Shown one piece after another: positions 1 to 11,084 of a stretch of DNA of 64,000 bases. Every line of letters starts with the position of its first letter. The stretch's first letter is position 1. The stretch is from NCBI RefSeq assembly GCF_001182745.1, contig NZ_LN868939.1, positions 2,418,001-2,482,000 on the forward strand, given 5' to 3'. Made by a program: the position numbers and the translations under genes. This DNA comes from Nocardia farcinica. GTDB taxonomy: Bacteria > Actinomycetota > Actinomycetes > Mycobacteriales > Mycobacteriaceae. The notes below the pieces were generated by a model. It saw nothing but the letters and a program-made list of their open reading frames with translations. It ran no database searches and had not been told where the DNA came from.

Positions 1-302
1 CTGTTGCTCCCGAACGAGAATTTCCGTCGCCGAATCCGACTGGATCGTATGCGCAGCGGAGCCGAAAAGGCAGGGTGAGAACTGTCCGGCCGGGCCGGGC
101 CGGCCCCGTCCGTCCGGGCAGGTCGGACAGCAAATCTCCAGCACCGGGAAATCCCGGCGTACGGCGCCGGGCTCGTTAGTCTGATCGGGGGGCCGGGCCG
201 GGCGGTGACCGCGCCGCCGTCACGGTGCTGACCGGCCGATATCATGGCTGGTCGCCCCGTGGCGCAGTGCCCGCCCCACCCGCGCACGAAAGGTCGTCGA
301 AT
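1..302. other. Non-coding region upstream of smc
   Basis: I see no convincing gene in these 302 bases. A -10-like hexamer TAGTCT lies at 177-182, about 120 bases before the smc start, and may belong to an smc promoter, but I see no good -35. A ribosome-binding-site-like GAAAGG at 288-293 precedes the TTG start at 303. An in-frame ATG at 225 exists, but the residues it would add do not look like the start of an SMC protein. Confidence 0.5.
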
Positions 303-3300
303 TTGCACCTGAAGAGCCTGACGTTGAAGGGATTCAAATCCTTCGCGTCCGCGACGACGTTGCGCTTCGAGCCCGGGATCACCTGCGTGGTCGGGCCCAA
401 CGGCTCCGGCAAATCCAACGTCGTCGACGCGCTCACCTGGGTGATGGGCGAGCAGGGCGCCAAGGCCCTGCGCGGCGGCAAGATGCAGGACGTCATCTTC
501 GCGGGCACCGCGGGCCGCGCACCGCTCGGTCGCGCCGAAGTCACCCTGACCATCGACAACTCCGACGGCGCGCTGCCCATCGACTACGCCGAGGTGTCCA
601 TCACCCGGCGCATGTTCCGCGACGGCGCGGGCGAATACGAGATCAACGGCAACTCGTGCCGCCTGATGGACGTGCAGGAACTGCTCAGCGACTCCGGCAT
701 CGGCCGGGAGATGCACGTCATCGTCGGACAGGGCCAGCTCTCCGCGATTCTCGAATCGCGGCCGGAGGACCGCCGCGCCTTCGTCGAGGAGGCCGCGGGC
801 GTGCTCAAACACCGCAAGCGCAAGGAGAAGGCGGTCCGCAAGCTGGAGGCCATGCAAGCCAACCTCGCGCGCCTGACCGACCTCACCACCGAATTGCGCC
901 GTCAGCTCAAACCGCTGGGCCGCCAGGCCGAGGTGGCCCGCCGCGCCCAGACCGTGCAGGCCGACCTGCGTGATGCCCGCCTGCGGCTGGCGGCCGACGA
1001 CCTGGTGACGCGCCGGGCGGAGCTGGCCAGCCAGCAGAGCAAGGAAGCCTACGCCCGCGAGCAGCAGATCACCGTGCAGTCCGAGCTGGATGCCGCCAAT
1101 GCCGCGCTGGCGCAGCAGGAGTTCGAGCTGTCCAAGCTCACGCCGAGTGCCGAGGCCGCCGCGCAGACCTGGTTCCAGCTCTCCGCGCTGACCGAACGGG
1201 TGAACGCCACCATCCGCATCGCCGGTGACCGGGCCAGGCATCTCGACACCCAGGCACCGGTCGGCACCGGCCGCGACCCCGACCAGCTGGAGGCCGAGGC
1301 CGACCGCGTCGAGGCGGAGGAGGCGGAACTGCGCGAGGCGGTGGAGATCGCCGCCGAGACACTGGAGGCGGCGCGCGACCAGCTGGCCGAGCGCGAGCAC
1401 GCCGCCAAGGCAGCCGAACAGGCGCACCTGGCGGCGGTCCGGGCGATCGCCGACCGGCGCGAGGGGCTGGCGCGCCTGACCGGCCAGGTGGAGAACCTGC
1501 GCACGCGCGCCCAATCGGTCGATGCCGAGATCGCGCGGCTCTCGGTCGCGATCGCGGAGGCGCGCAGGCGCGGGGAGAGCGCACAGGCCGAATTCGACGG
1601 CGTGCAGGCGGAATTGAGCGAACTCGACGCGGGCGAGGAGGGGCTGGACGCCCAGCACGAGCACGCCGTGCAAGCGCTCGAGCTGGCCGACGAGCGGGTC
1701 CGCGAACTGCGCGAGCAGGATCGCGACGCGAGCAAGCGGGTCGCCTCGCTCACCGCCCGGATCGAGGCGCTCGGCATGGGGCTGGCGCGGCGCGACGGGT
1801 CGGCCTGGCTGGTCGAACACCACCCCGAGGGGTTGCGCGGCCCGCTGTCGGAGCTGCTGCGCGTGCGCGCCGGGTTCGAAGCGGCGGTGGCCGCGGTGCT
1901 CGGTCCGGTCGCCGATGCCGTCGCCGCCGACACCGCACCGGCCGCGCACGCCGCCATCCGCGCACTCAAGGACGCCGACGGCGGCCGGGCGGCCCTGGTG
2001 TTCGGCGCCGCCGCCGGGGACGAGCCCGCGGGCGAGCCGCTGCCCGCGGGCGCGCATCGGCTCACCGACGTCGTCGACTGTCCCGCCGAGCTGCGCGCGG
2101 GCATCCGCGCGCTCACCGCCGACGTCGCGGTCGTCGACGACCTCGATACCGCCGCCGCGCTGCTGGCGCAGCGGCCCGACCTGCGGGTGGTCACCCGCGA
2201 CGGCGATCTCACCGGCACCGGCTGGCTCATCGGCGGCTCCGACCGGGCGCCGAGCCAGCTCGAGATCCAGGCCGACATCGACGCCGCGAAGGCCGAACTC
2301 GTCGCCGCCCAGCGGCACGCCGAGGAACTCGAGGCGGCGCTGGCGGGGGCGCTCGCCGAACAGGCCGACCGCAAGGAGGCCGTCGACCATGCGCTGATGG
2401 CATTGCACGAATCCGACCAGGCGATGATCGCCATCTACGACCGGCTCGGCAGGCTCGGCCAGTCCGCCCGGTCGGCGCAGACCGAGGCCGAACGACTGAC
2501 CGGCCAGCGGGCCGACGCCGAGGCGAGCCGGGAGGAGACGCTGGCCGCCCTCGCCGAACTGGAGGAACGCCTGCGCAACGCCGAGCACGAGCAGGCCGCC
2601 GTCGACGAGGGCGCCGGCACCGCGGGCACCGAGGCCGCCGCCCGGGTCCGGGAGGAGGCCGCCGCCGCCCTCGCCGAGGCCAGGTCGATGGAGGTGGAGG
2701 CCAGGCTCGCGGTACGCACCGCCGAGGAACGCGCCGAATCGGTGCGCGGCAAGGCGGATTCGCTGCGTCGCGCGGCCCGCGCCGAACGGGAGGCGCGAGC
2801 CAGGGCCGAGCGCGCGCAGGCCGCCCGCAGGCAGGCCGCCGCCGTGGCCGCCGCCGTCGCCGAGTCCGGCGCGCGCATCGCGGGCGAACTGGAGAAGGTG
2901 GTCGCGGCGGCCGCCGCCCGCCGCGACGAGCTGGTGCGCAGGCGCACCGAATGCGCGGCCCAGGTGGAGCAGACCAAGGAGCGGGTGCGCGCACTGACCA
3001 CCCAGCTGGCCCAGCTCACCGACGCCGTGCACCGCGACGAGGTCGCCAAGGCGCAGGCCGCGCTGCGGATCGAGCAGCTCGAGGCCACCATCGCCGAACA
3101 GTTCGGTATCGCCCTGCCCGACCTCATCGCCGAATACGGTCCGGACGTGCCGCTGCCGCCCTCGGATCTGGAATGGCAGGAGTACGAGCAGGCCAAGGAG
3201 CGGGGTGAGCAGGTCAGCGCCCCGCAGCCGATGCCGTACGACCGGGCCGAGCAGGAGCGCCGCGCGAAGCGCGCCGAGAAGGATCTGGCCACGCTGGGCA

Positions 3301-3914
3301 AGGTGAACCCGCTCGCGCTCGAGGAGTTCGCGGCGCTCGAGGAGCGCTACAACTTCCTGGCCACCCAGCTCGAGGACGTCAAGAACGCGCGCAAGGACCT
3401 GCTCGACGTGGTCGCGGAGGTGGACGCGCGCATCCTGCAGGTGTTCACCGAGGCCTACGCCGACGTGGAGCGGGAGTTCGTGCAGGTGTTCTCGACACTG
3501 TTCCCCGGCGGTGAGGGCAGGCTGCTGCTCACCGACCCCTCCGACATGCTCACCACCGGCATCGAGGTGGAGGCCCGCCCGCCCGGTAAGAAGGTCAAGC
3601 GGCTGTCGCTGCTGTCCGGCGGGGAGAAGTCGCTCACCGCTGTCGCGCTGCTCGTGGCGATCTTTCGCGCCCGCCCCTCCCCGTTCTACGTGATGGACGA
3701 GGTGGAGGCCGCGCTGGACGACACCAACCTGCGCCGGTTGATCGGGTTGTTCGAGCAACTGCGGGAGAAGAGCCAGCTGATCGTCATCACCCACCAGAAG
3801 CCGACGATGGAGATCGCCGACGCCCTCTACGGCGTCAGCATGCGCGGCGACGGCATCACCCAGGTGATCTCGCAGCGTCTGCGCGGGGAGAACCTGACAC
3901 CCGCCGCGACCTGA
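303..3914 (+). CDS. smc: Chromosome segregation ATPase SMC
   Basis: Structural maintenance of chromosomes protein; it acts as a dimer with ScpA/ScpB to condense and segregate the nucleoid. 1203 residues, normal for the family. The N-terminal ATPase half carries Walker A GPNGSGKS at residues 31-38. Two Ala/Glu/Arg-rich coiled-coil arms flank a hinge at about 510-660. The C-terminal head has the signature LSGGEKS near 1105 and Walker [11 protein letters not shown] near 1130. I chose TTG at 303 because GAAAGG lies 9 bases upstream and SMC proteins usually start directly at the [13 protein letters not shown] motif; the alternative ATG at 225 would add 26 unrelated residues. It ends convergent with the DUF2237 gene. 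Confidence 0.96.
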   Translation: MHLKSLTLKGFKSFASATTLRFEPGITCVVGPNGSGKSNVVDALTWVMGEQGAKALRGGKMQDVIFAGTAGRAPLGRAEVTLTIDNSDGALPIDYAEVSITRRMFRDGAGEYEINGNSCRLMDVQELLSDSGIGREMHVIVGQGQLSAILESRPEDRRAFVEEAAGVLKHRKRKEKAVRKLEAMQANLARLTDLTTELRRQLKPLGRQAEVARRAQTVQADLRDARLRLAADDLVTRRAELASQQSKEAYAREQQITVQSELDAANAALAQQEFELSKLTPSAEAAAQTWFQLSALTERVNATIRIAGDRARHLDTQAPVGTGRDPDQLEAEADRVEAEEAELREAVEIAAETLEAARDQLAEREHAAKAAEQAHLAAVRAIADRREGLARLTGQVENLRTRAQSVDAEIARLSVAIAEARRRGESAQAEFDGVQAELSELDAGEEGLDAQHEHAVQALELADERVRELREQDRDASKRVASLTARIEALGMGLARRDGSAWLVEHHPEGLRGPLSELLRVRAGFEAAVAAVLGPVADAVAADTAPAAHAAIRALKDADGGRAALVFGAAAGDEPAGEPLPAGAHRLTDVVDCPAELRAGIRALTADVAVVDDLDTAAALLAQRPDLRVVTRDGDLTGTGWLIGGSDRAPSQLEIQADIDAAKAELVAAQRHAEELEAALAGALAEQADRKEAVDHALMALHESDQAMIAIYDRLGRLGQSARSAQTEAERLTGQRADAEASREETLAALAELEERLRNAEHEQAAVDEGAGTAGTEAAARVREEAAAALAEARSMEVEARLAVRTAEERAESVRGKADSLRRAARAEREARARAERAQAARRQAAAVAAAVAESGARIAGELEKVVAAAAARRDELVRRRTECAAQVEQTKERVRALTTQLAQLTDAVHRDEVAKAQAALRIEQLEATIAEQFGIALPDLIAEYGPDVPLPPSDLEWQEYEQAKERGEQVSAPQPMPYDRAEQERRAKRAEKDLATLGKVNPLALEEFAALEERYNFLATQLEDVKNARKDLLDVVAEVDARILQVFTEAYADVEREFVQVFSTLFPGGEGRLLLTDPSDMLTTGIEVEARPPGKKVKRLSLLSGGEKSLTAVALLVAIFRARPSPFYVMDEVEAALDDTNLRRLIGLFEQLREKSQLIVITHQKPTMEIADALYGVSMRGDGITQVISQRLRGENLTPAAT

Positions 3915-4016
3915 CCGACCTCAGCCGGGCCGGCCCGGCAGCCGCACGATGCTACGCCCGGTCGCCACCGGAACCGACCGATCGTGTGGCTCCGGCGGGG
4001 TCGGCGGACGCGCCGC

Positions 4017-4406
4017 CTAGAGCAGATCGCTGACGTCGTCGGGCACGTCGACGGCGTATTTGCGCAGGATGTCCATCGAGATCACCTCGAGGGCGTTCTC
4101 GTGGGTGGCGGCCAGCACCACCGGCGCGGCCGCCCCGTCCTCGTGGGCGTGCAGCCAGCGCACCGCCACCACGCACCAGCGGTCGCCGGGCTGCAGGCCG
4201 GGGAAGTTGTTCTCCGGGCGCGGGGTGCTCAGGTCGTTGCCGATGGAGGCCTGATGCTCGAGGAATTCCGCCGTGACGACGGTGCAGACGGTATGGCTGC
4301 CCAGATCCTCCGGCCCCGTACTACAGCAGCCGTCCCGGTAGAACCCGGTGAGAGGATCGGTGCCGCACTCTTCCAGCGGCCCCCCAAGCACGTTTCGATC
4401 GGTCAC
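4017..4406 (-). CDS. DUF2237 family protein
   Basis: Small cytosolic protein of unknown function, 129 residues, matching the DUF2237 family along its whole length: NVLGGPLEECGTDPLTGFYR at the start, the double-Cys GCCSTGPEDLG, then LSTPRPENNFPGLQPGDRWC and a final ATHENALEVIS block. The conserved Cys residues (about 14, 27, 28, 41, 78) suggest metal or redox chemistry, but nothing is known to me. The GTG start has no ribosome binding site; TAGGAT sits 7 bases upstream (4414-4419, reverse strand), so the mRNA is probably leaderless. Divergent from ftsY, convergent with smc. Confidence 0.85.
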   Translation of the reverse strand: MTDRNVLGGPLEECGTDPLTGFYRDGCCSTGPEDLGSHTVCTVVTAEFLEHQASIGNDLSTPRPENNFPGLQPGDRWCVVAVRWLHAHEDGAAAPVVLAATHENALEVISMDILRKYAVDVPDDVSDLL

Positions 4407-4413
4407 GTCGCCG

Positions 4414-4419
4414 ATCCTA
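4414..4419 (-). promoter_or_regulatory. Leaderless -10 of the DUF2237 gene
   Basis: On the reverse strand TAGGAT is followed after 7 bases by the GTG start at 4406. This fits the TANNNT-N6-8-start layout of leaderless actinobacterial transcripts. No ribosome binding site lies between. Confidence 0.5.
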
Positions 4420-4527
4420 TTGTTCCGGGGCGAGAAGTTCCGCAGGACAAGAAATCTCGAGGGGCTGTGTCACCGCTCCCGGGCGCGCCGAACAGGACCG
4501 ATGTGGCGTTCTGCAAGGATGGTCGTC

Positions 4528-6093
4528 GTGAGTGCCGAAGCCTGGATTGTGATAGCCGCCGTCGCCGCCCTGCTGCTGGTGGCGCTCGTCGCCGGATTCG
4601 TCCTGTACAAACGCCGCCGGATCTCGCTGTCCGCCCCCACCGCGGAGAAGGAGCTGACCGACCGCTCGGGCGGCTACACCGCAGCGGGCGGATTCACCTT
4701 CAGCCAGGGCGGGACGGCGACGGCCACCCGCCCGGAGCCGCTGCAACGCACCGACACCGAGGGGCAACCGCACGTCGGTGACGACGCCGCCGTGCCGCGC
4801 GACGCGCCCCGGCGCGGCATCACCAACGTGCCGCTGCCCGAGGGCGATGTCACCGAGGGGCCCAGCGGCGGCGGCGCCACCGTCGCCGAACCGGAACCGG
4901 AGACCACCCCCGCACCCGATCTGCCCGGCACCACGGCACCGGCCACCGACACCGCGCCCACCGACACGGCGCCCACCCATACCGCGCCCACCGATACCGC
5001 GCCCACCGATACCGCGCCCACCGATACCGCGCCCACCGACACGCCCGCACCTGCCGAGACCACTCCGGCGGCGCCCGCCACGACCCCGCCGGTCGCCGAG
5101 CCGGACACGGTCGTCCCCGAGGTGCCCGCCACCCCCGCCGGTGCCGAGACCGCGCCCGCCCTGGAGGAGATCGAGCCCACCGCGGGCAGGCTGACCAAGC
5201 TGCGTGGCAGGCTCTCGCGCTCCCAGAACGCCGTCGGCAAGAGCCTGCTCGGCCTGCTCGGCGGCGGCGACCTGGACGAGGACTCCTGGGAGGAGATCGA
5301 GGACACCCTGGTGCTGGCCGATCTCGGCACGGCCAGCACCACCGCCGTCGTCGAGCGGCTGCGCGAGGAGATGGCCGCGCGCAGTGTGCGCACCCCGGAA
5401 CAGGCGCGTCAGGTGCTGCGCGACGTCCTCGTGGAGGCACTGCGCCCGGAGCTGGACCGCTCGATCCGCGCGCTGCCGCATCCGGATCACCCGGCGATCC
5501 TGCTGGTCGTCGGCGTCAACGGCACCGGGAAGACCACCACGACCGGCAAGCTGGCCCGCGTGCTGGTCGCCGACGGCCGTCGCGTGCTGCTCGGCGCTGC
5601 CGACACCTTCCGCGCCGCCGCCGCCGATCAGTTGCAGACCTGGGGTGAGCGGGTCGGCGCGGAGACCGTGCGCGGCAAGGAGGGCGCCGATCCGGCCGCC
5701 GTTGCCTTCGACGCGGTCGCCGCGGGCATCGAGCGCGGCGTGGACGCCGTGCTCATCGACACCGCGGGCCGCCTGCACACCAAGACCGGCCTGATGGACG
5801 AGCTCGGCAAGGTCAAGCGCGTGGTGGAGAAGAAGGCCGCCGTCGACGAGGTGCTGCTGGTGCTCGACGCCACCGTCGGCCAGAACGGTCTGATGCAGGC
5901 GCGGGTCTTCGCCGAGGTCGTCGACATCACCGGTGTCGTGCTGACCAAGCTGGACGGCACCGCCAAGGGCGGCATCGTCTTCCAGGTCCAGCACGAACTC
6001 GGCGTGCCGGTCAAGCTGGTCGGCCTCGGCGAGGGCGCCGACGACCTCGCCCCCTTCGAAGCGGGCGCCTTCGTGGACGCCCTGCTGGGCTGA
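4528..6093 (+). CDS. ftsY: Signal recognition particle receptor FtsY
   Basis: Membrane-docking SRP receptor GTPase that pairs with Ffh (encoded at 11.1 kb) to deliver nascent membrane proteins to SecYEG. 521 residues. A membrane helix at about 6-26 is followed by a Pro/Thr/Glu-rich acidic linker with a tandem TDTAP repeat (140-169), then the N domain (about 225-310) and G domain with GVNGTGKTTTTGKL from residue 329 and DTAGR near 411. I chose GTG 4528: AAGGA at 4515-4519 is 8 bases upstream, while the in-frame ATG 4519 overlaps that site. A 12-bp hairpin follows the stop. Confidence 0.95.
   Translation: MSAEAWIVIAAVAALLLVALVAGFVLYKRRRISLSAPTAEKELTDRSGGYTAAGGFTFSQGGTATATRPEPLQRTDTEGQPHVGDDAAVPRDAPRRGITNVPLPEGDVTEGPSGGGATVAEPEPETTPAPDLPGTTAPATDTAPTDTAPTHTAPTDTAPTDTAPTDTAPTDTPAPAETTPAAPATTPPVAEPDTVVPEVPATPAGAETAPALEEIEPTAGRLTKLRGRLSRSQNAVGKSLLGLLGGGDLDEDSWEEIEDTLVLADLGTASTTAVVERLREEMAARSVRTPEQARQVLRDVLVEALRPELDRSIRALPHPDHPAILLVVGVNGTGKTTTTGKLARVLVADGRRVLLGAADTFRAAAADQLQTWGERVGAETVRGKEGADPAAVAFDAVAAGIERGVDAVLIDTAGRLHTKTGLMDELGKVKRVVEKKAAVDEVLLVLDATVGQNGLMQARVFAEVVDITGVVLTKLDGTAKGGIVFQVQHELGVPVKLVGLGEGADDLAPFEAGAFVDALLG
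4945..5034 (+). repeat. Six 15-bp tandem repeats in ftsY (TDTAP units)
   Basis: Six head-to-tail 15-bp units of the form ACC-GAY-ACC-GCG-CCC encode Thr-Asp-Thr-Ala-Pro; the third unit reads THTAP, and a partial copy follows. Units 4-6 are identical at the DNA level, which points to recent slippage. They sit in the disordered acidic linker between the membrane helix and the GTPase core, where length changes keep the frame. Confidence 0.9.
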
Positions 6094-6111
6094 GCCGCAC
6101 CACCGAACCCA

Positions 6112-6140
6112 CCGCGGCCGGGCAGCGCGCCCGGCCGCGG
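6112..6140 (+). terminator. Hairpin after ftsY
   Basis: Perfect 12-bp inverted repeat CCGCGGCCGGGC / GCCCGGCCGCGG with a 5-base loop, 19 bases after the ftsY stop. There is no T-run, as is common for actinobacterial terminators. It separates ftsY from the amtB promoter region. Confidence 0.6.
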
Positions 6141-6193
6141 CGTGGGCCGCCCGGCTCGCCCGACATGTCCGCACACCAGGGGCGATACCTGTG

Positions 6194-6220
6194 GTGAACG
6201 TCACGAAACGTGACCGAAAC
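6194..6220 (+). promoter_or_regulatory. Putative GlnR box upstream of amtB
   Basis: GTGAA at 6194, GAAAC at 6205 and GAAAC at 6216 recur with an 11-base period, with GTCAC and GTGAC between them. This resembles the actinobacterial GlnR pattern gTnAc-n6-GaAAc found before amtB and glnA genes. It lies about 130 bases before the amtB start. Two more TGAAAC elements occur at 6247 and 6274. Assignment is by pattern only. Confidence 0.5.
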
Positions 6221-6346
6221 ACAACCGCGGCATCCGTTCACTCAGGTGAAACACCACAGCTCTCCGGATGAAACACCGAGCGAACACCCTTCTCTGCAGG
6301 TCCATTTGCCACAGGCGGCTGGGCCCGAGATGAGGAGGACATTAAG

Positions 6347-8036
<1,690 letters not shown>

Positions 8037-8055
8037 CGGGATTTCGAGTCGAGCG

Positions 8056-8098
8056 GCGGCCCCGCTCCCACCGGACAGCCCGGTCGGGGCGGGGCCGC
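8056..8098 (+). promoter_or_regulatory. Hairpin between glnB and glnD covering the glnD ribosome binding site
   Basis: Perfect 10-bp arms GCGGCCCCGC (8056-8065) and GCGGGGCCGC (8089-8098), with further pairing inside the loop (CCC/GGG and ACCGG/CCGGT). The right arm ends 4 bases before the glnD ATG and contains the only purine-rich stretch that could serve as a ribosome binding site. It could act as an attenuator or terminator after glnB, or as a translational lid on glnD. Confidence 0.65.
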
Positions 8099-8102
8099 AC
8101 TC

Positions 8103-10556
8103 ATGAAACGGGTGGTGGTCGTGGGTAGTGGTAGCAGGCGGACCGACAGCGGACCGGCCAAGGCCGGTGGTGCCGCCGATCTGGTGCGGGCGCGGGCGCA
8201 GTTGCTCGAGGGTGGGCTGCCGCGCAATCCACGGCTGGACGCGGCATCGCTGCGGCAGGCGCTGGTGGACCTGTACGAGCTGTGGCTCACCGGCAAGGGC
8301 GCCGAGCTGGGCATCACCGCCGAGAGCGGCCTGGCCGTGGTGGCCGTCGGCGGGCTCGGGCGCAAGGAGATGCTGCCGTACTCCGACCTGGATCTGGTGC
8401 TGTTGCACGACGAGGTCGATCCCGCGCGGGTCGCCGAGGTCGCCGATCAGCTCTGGTATCCGTTGTGGGACGCCCACATCAAGCTCGACCACAGCGTCCG
8501 CACCGTGCCGCAGGCGCTGCGGGTGGCCGGTGACGACCTGATCGCCGCGCTCGGCATGCTCGAAGCCCGCCACATCGTCGGCGATGTGGAGCTGAGCAAT
8601 CTGCTGATCGGCGGGGTGCGCCGGGAGTGGCGCAACGGGATCCGGCATCGGTTCGACGACCTGGTCGCCCAGGCCGAGGCCCGCTGGCAGCGCTGCGGCG
8701 AGATCGCCCACCGGGCCGAGCCCGACCTGAAGAACGGCCGCGGCGGACTGCGCGACATCCAGCTGCTCGACGCACTCGCCGTCGCACACCTGACCGACGC
8801 CATGCCGGGGCTCGGTCCGGAGGTGCCCGGCGGCGGACTGCGGCAGGCGCACCGCCGGTTGCTCGACGTCCGTACCGAGCTGCACCGGGTCGCCGGCCGC
8901 GGCCGCGACCAGTTGCGGGCGCAGGACGCCGACGAGATCGGCGCGGCGCTGCGCATCGGCGACCGCTTCGATCTGGCTCGCACACTGAGTGATTCGGCCC
9001 GGACGGTGAGCTACTCCGTCGAGGTCGGATTGCGCACGGCCGCCAACGCGCTGCCGCGGCGCGGGCTGGCCAGGCTGCGCCGCATGCCGGTGCGTCGACC
9101 ACTCGATGAGGGGGTGGTCGAGCACGCGGGCGAGGTGGTGCTGGCCAGGGACGCGCGGCCGCAGCGCGATCCCGGGCTGATCCTGCGGGTGGCGGCGGCG
9201 TCGGCGCAGACCGGGCTGCCGATGTCGGCCACCACACTCAACCGGCTCTCCGAGGACGCGCCGGAACTGCGGGAGCCGTGGCCCAAGGACGCGCTCAACG
9301 ACCTGCTGGTGCTGCTGGGCGCGGGCCGGGGCGTGATCGCGGCGATCGAGGCGCTGGACCGGACCGGGTTGTGGGGCAGACTGCTGCCGGAGTGGGGCGC
9401 GGTGCGCGATCTGCCGCCCCGCGATGTCCTGCACACCTGGACGGTCGACCGCCACCTGATGGAAACCGTCGCCTACGCGAGCGCGCTGAGTACCCGGGTG
9501 GCCCGGCCCGATCTGCTCGCACTGGGCGCGCTGCTGCACGACATCGGCAAGGGCAGGCAGGGCGATCACAGCGTGGTCGGGGCGGAGCTGGCGACGCAGA
9601 TCGGGCGCAGGCTCGGACTGTGGCCCTCCGACGTGCGGACGTTGAGTGCGATCGTGCGCCACCACCTGCTGCTGCCGGACACCGCGACCCGGCGCGATCT
9701 GGACGATCCGCAGACCGTGCGGCACGTCGTGGAGGCGCTCGACGGCGACCCGCAACTGCTGGAGCTGCTGCACACGCTGGCCGAGGCCGATTCGCTGGCC
9801 ACCGGACCGGGGGTGTGGGGCGAGTGGAAGGCTTCGCTGATCGGGGATCTGGTCCGCCGCTGCCGGGCGGTGATGGCCGGTGACGCGCTGCCGACGCCCG
9901 CCCCGATCGCGCCGGAGTTGCTCGCCAAGGCCGCGGCGGGCGGTGTGCATGTCGAGTTGGCACCGGGGGAGGGCAAGTTCAGCCACGTCGTCACGGTCAT
10001 CGCGCCGGACGCGCCCGGTCTGCTCTCCGATGCCGCGGGTGTGCTCGCCCTGCACTCGCTGCGGGTGCTGTCGGCGTCGCTGGGTGTGCACGGCGACTCG
10101 GCCGTCGACACCTTCGTCGTCACACCGAAATTCGGCGATCCGCCCGACCCGGGCCTGCTGCGCCAGGAACTGATCCGGGCCATCGCCGGCGACCTCGATC
10201 TGCCCGCGGTGCTCGCCGAGCGGGAGCGGGCCGCGGTCGGTGCCGGTCGCGGTCCCTATGCCCAGGCGCAGCCGCGGCTGTTGTGGACGCCCACCGGCAC
10301 GCCGGGGCAGGTGATCCTGGAACTGCGCGCCGAGGACCGGATCGGTCTGCTGAGCAGGCTCGCCGCCGCGTTCGCCGACTGCGGGGCCAATGTCCGCTGG
10401 GCCAAGATCGTCACCATGGGCGCGGCCGTCGTCGACGCCTTCTGCCTGGAGCTGGGCGGTCCGGACGAGCAGGCCCAGCGTGCCGCGCTCACCGACGCGG
10501 TGCTGCGGGTGGTGCCGCAGCCCGCCCCGAAGCCGCCGGAGGAGACCCCGGCCTAG
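8103..10556 (+). CDS. glnD: PII uridylyl/adenylyltransferase GlnD
   Basis: Bifunctional nucleotidyltransferase that modifies and demodifies PII according to glutamine level. 817 residues. Domains in order: nucleotidyltransferase with [16 protein letters not shown] at about 83-98, GlnE-like helical region ([17 protein letters not shown]), HD hydrolase domain with [13 protein letters not shown] at about 477-489, then two ACT domains starting near 629 and 738 that sense glutamine. In corynebacteria and mycobacteria the reaction is adenylylation rather than uridylylation. ATG 8103 is buried right behind a hairpin; GTGs at 8112, 8115 and 8121 are alternative starts. Confidence 0.94.
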   Translation: MKRVVVVGSGSRRTDSGPAKAGGAADLVRARAQLLEGGLPRNPRLDAASLRQALVDLYELWLTGKGAELGITAESGLAVVAVGGLGRKEMLPYSDLDLVLLHDEVDPARVAEVADQLWYPLWDAHIKLDHSVRTVPQALRVAGDDLIAALGMLEARHIVGDVELSNLLIGGVRREWRNGIRHRFDDLVAQAEARWQRCGEIAHRAEPDLKNGRGGLRDIQLLDALAVAHLTDAMPGLGPEVPGGGLRQAHRRLLDVRTELHRVAGRGRDQLRAQDADEIGAALRIGDRFDLARTLSDSARTVSYSVEVGLRTAANALPRRGLARLRRMPVRRPLDEGVVEHAGEVVLARDARPQRDPGLILRVAAASAQTGLPMSATTLNRLSEDAPELREPWPKDALNDLLVLLGAGRGVIAAIEALDRTGLWGRLLPEWGAVRDLPPRDVLHTWTVDRHLMETVAYASALSTRVARPDLLALGALLHDIGKGRQGDHSVVGAELATQIGRRLGLWPSDVRTLSAIVRHHLLLPDTATRRDLDDPQTVRHVVEALDGDPQLLELLHTLAEADSLATGPGVWGEWKASLIGDLVRRCRAVMAGDALPTPAPIAPELLAKAAAGGVHVELAPGEGKFSHVVTVIAPDAPGLLSDAAGVLALHSLRVLSASLGVHGDSAVDTFVVTPKFGDPPDPGLLRQELIRAIAGDLDLPAVLAERERAAVGAGRGPYAQAQPRLLWTPTGTPGQVILELRAEDRIGLLSRLAAAFADCGANVRWAKIVTMGAAVVDAFCLELGGPDEQAQRAALTDAVLRVVPQPAPKPPEETPA

Positions 10557-10678
10557 CGTGTCGCCGCCGGGCCGCGACCGGAATGTTGCAGACCATTTGC
10601 TGGAACGCCTCCTCGGTTCCCGCGCGGCCCCTACGATCATCAAGGTCCGGCTGTCGCGAGCACGAGGGGAGCAGGTCG

Positions 10679-10993
10679 ATGGCGATTCAGGTGGTTGCGG
10701 CATCGATGATGACCAGCGACGAGACGTCCCATATGGCGCGGTGCGTCGGCGGCGACCTGTGGGTGGTCTCCTGGCTGCCCGGGCGCACGCTCACCGGCAG
10801 GCAGGCCGTCACCGCGATGACGATCGCCACCGCCGTCGCCACCCGGGACATGACCGGCCCCACCGAATGGGCCGGCCTCGACGAACTCGCGCTCGAACTC
10901 GGCCTCACCGGACGCCAGGCCGTCCATCTGGTGCGACTGGAGAATCACGACTATCGCGGCACCGGTGATCCGGCGCGCATCGTGGCCGAATAG
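10679..10993 (+). CDS. Hypothetical protein, 104 residues
   Basis: I do not recognise this protein. It has no signal peptide or membrane helix; it has a mixed N-terminal half (MAIQVVAASMMTSDETSHMA, then GGDLWVVSWLPGRTLTGRQA) and an acidic C-terminal half ending in VRLENHDYRGTGDPARIVAE. The phrase LTGRQAV occurs twice (about 38 and 76), hinting at an internal duplication or two similar helices. ATG 10679 is preceded by a purine-rich GAGGGGAGCAGG. It lies between glnD and ffh on the same strand with its own ribosome binding site. The compact composition and codon use match its neighbours, so I take it as real. Confidence 0.7.
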   Translation: MAIQVVAASMMTSDETSHMARCVGGDLWVVSWLPGRTLTGRQAVTAMTIATAVATRDMTGPTEWAGLDELALELGLTGRQAVHLVRLENHDYRGTGDPARIVAE

Positions 10994-11084
10994 CCGCTGC
11001 TCGGCGCACCGCGTGCGCGCAGGCCCGGGTGACCCCATTACGCTGGGAGATAATTGACGTCACTCGAGATCAGGAGCGCGATCG

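Noticed and set aside
3924..3939. 16-base GC palindrome after smc as a terminator
   Set aside because: GCCGGGCCGGCCCGGC is self-complementary without a loop and such runs are expected by chance in this GC range; left uncalled.
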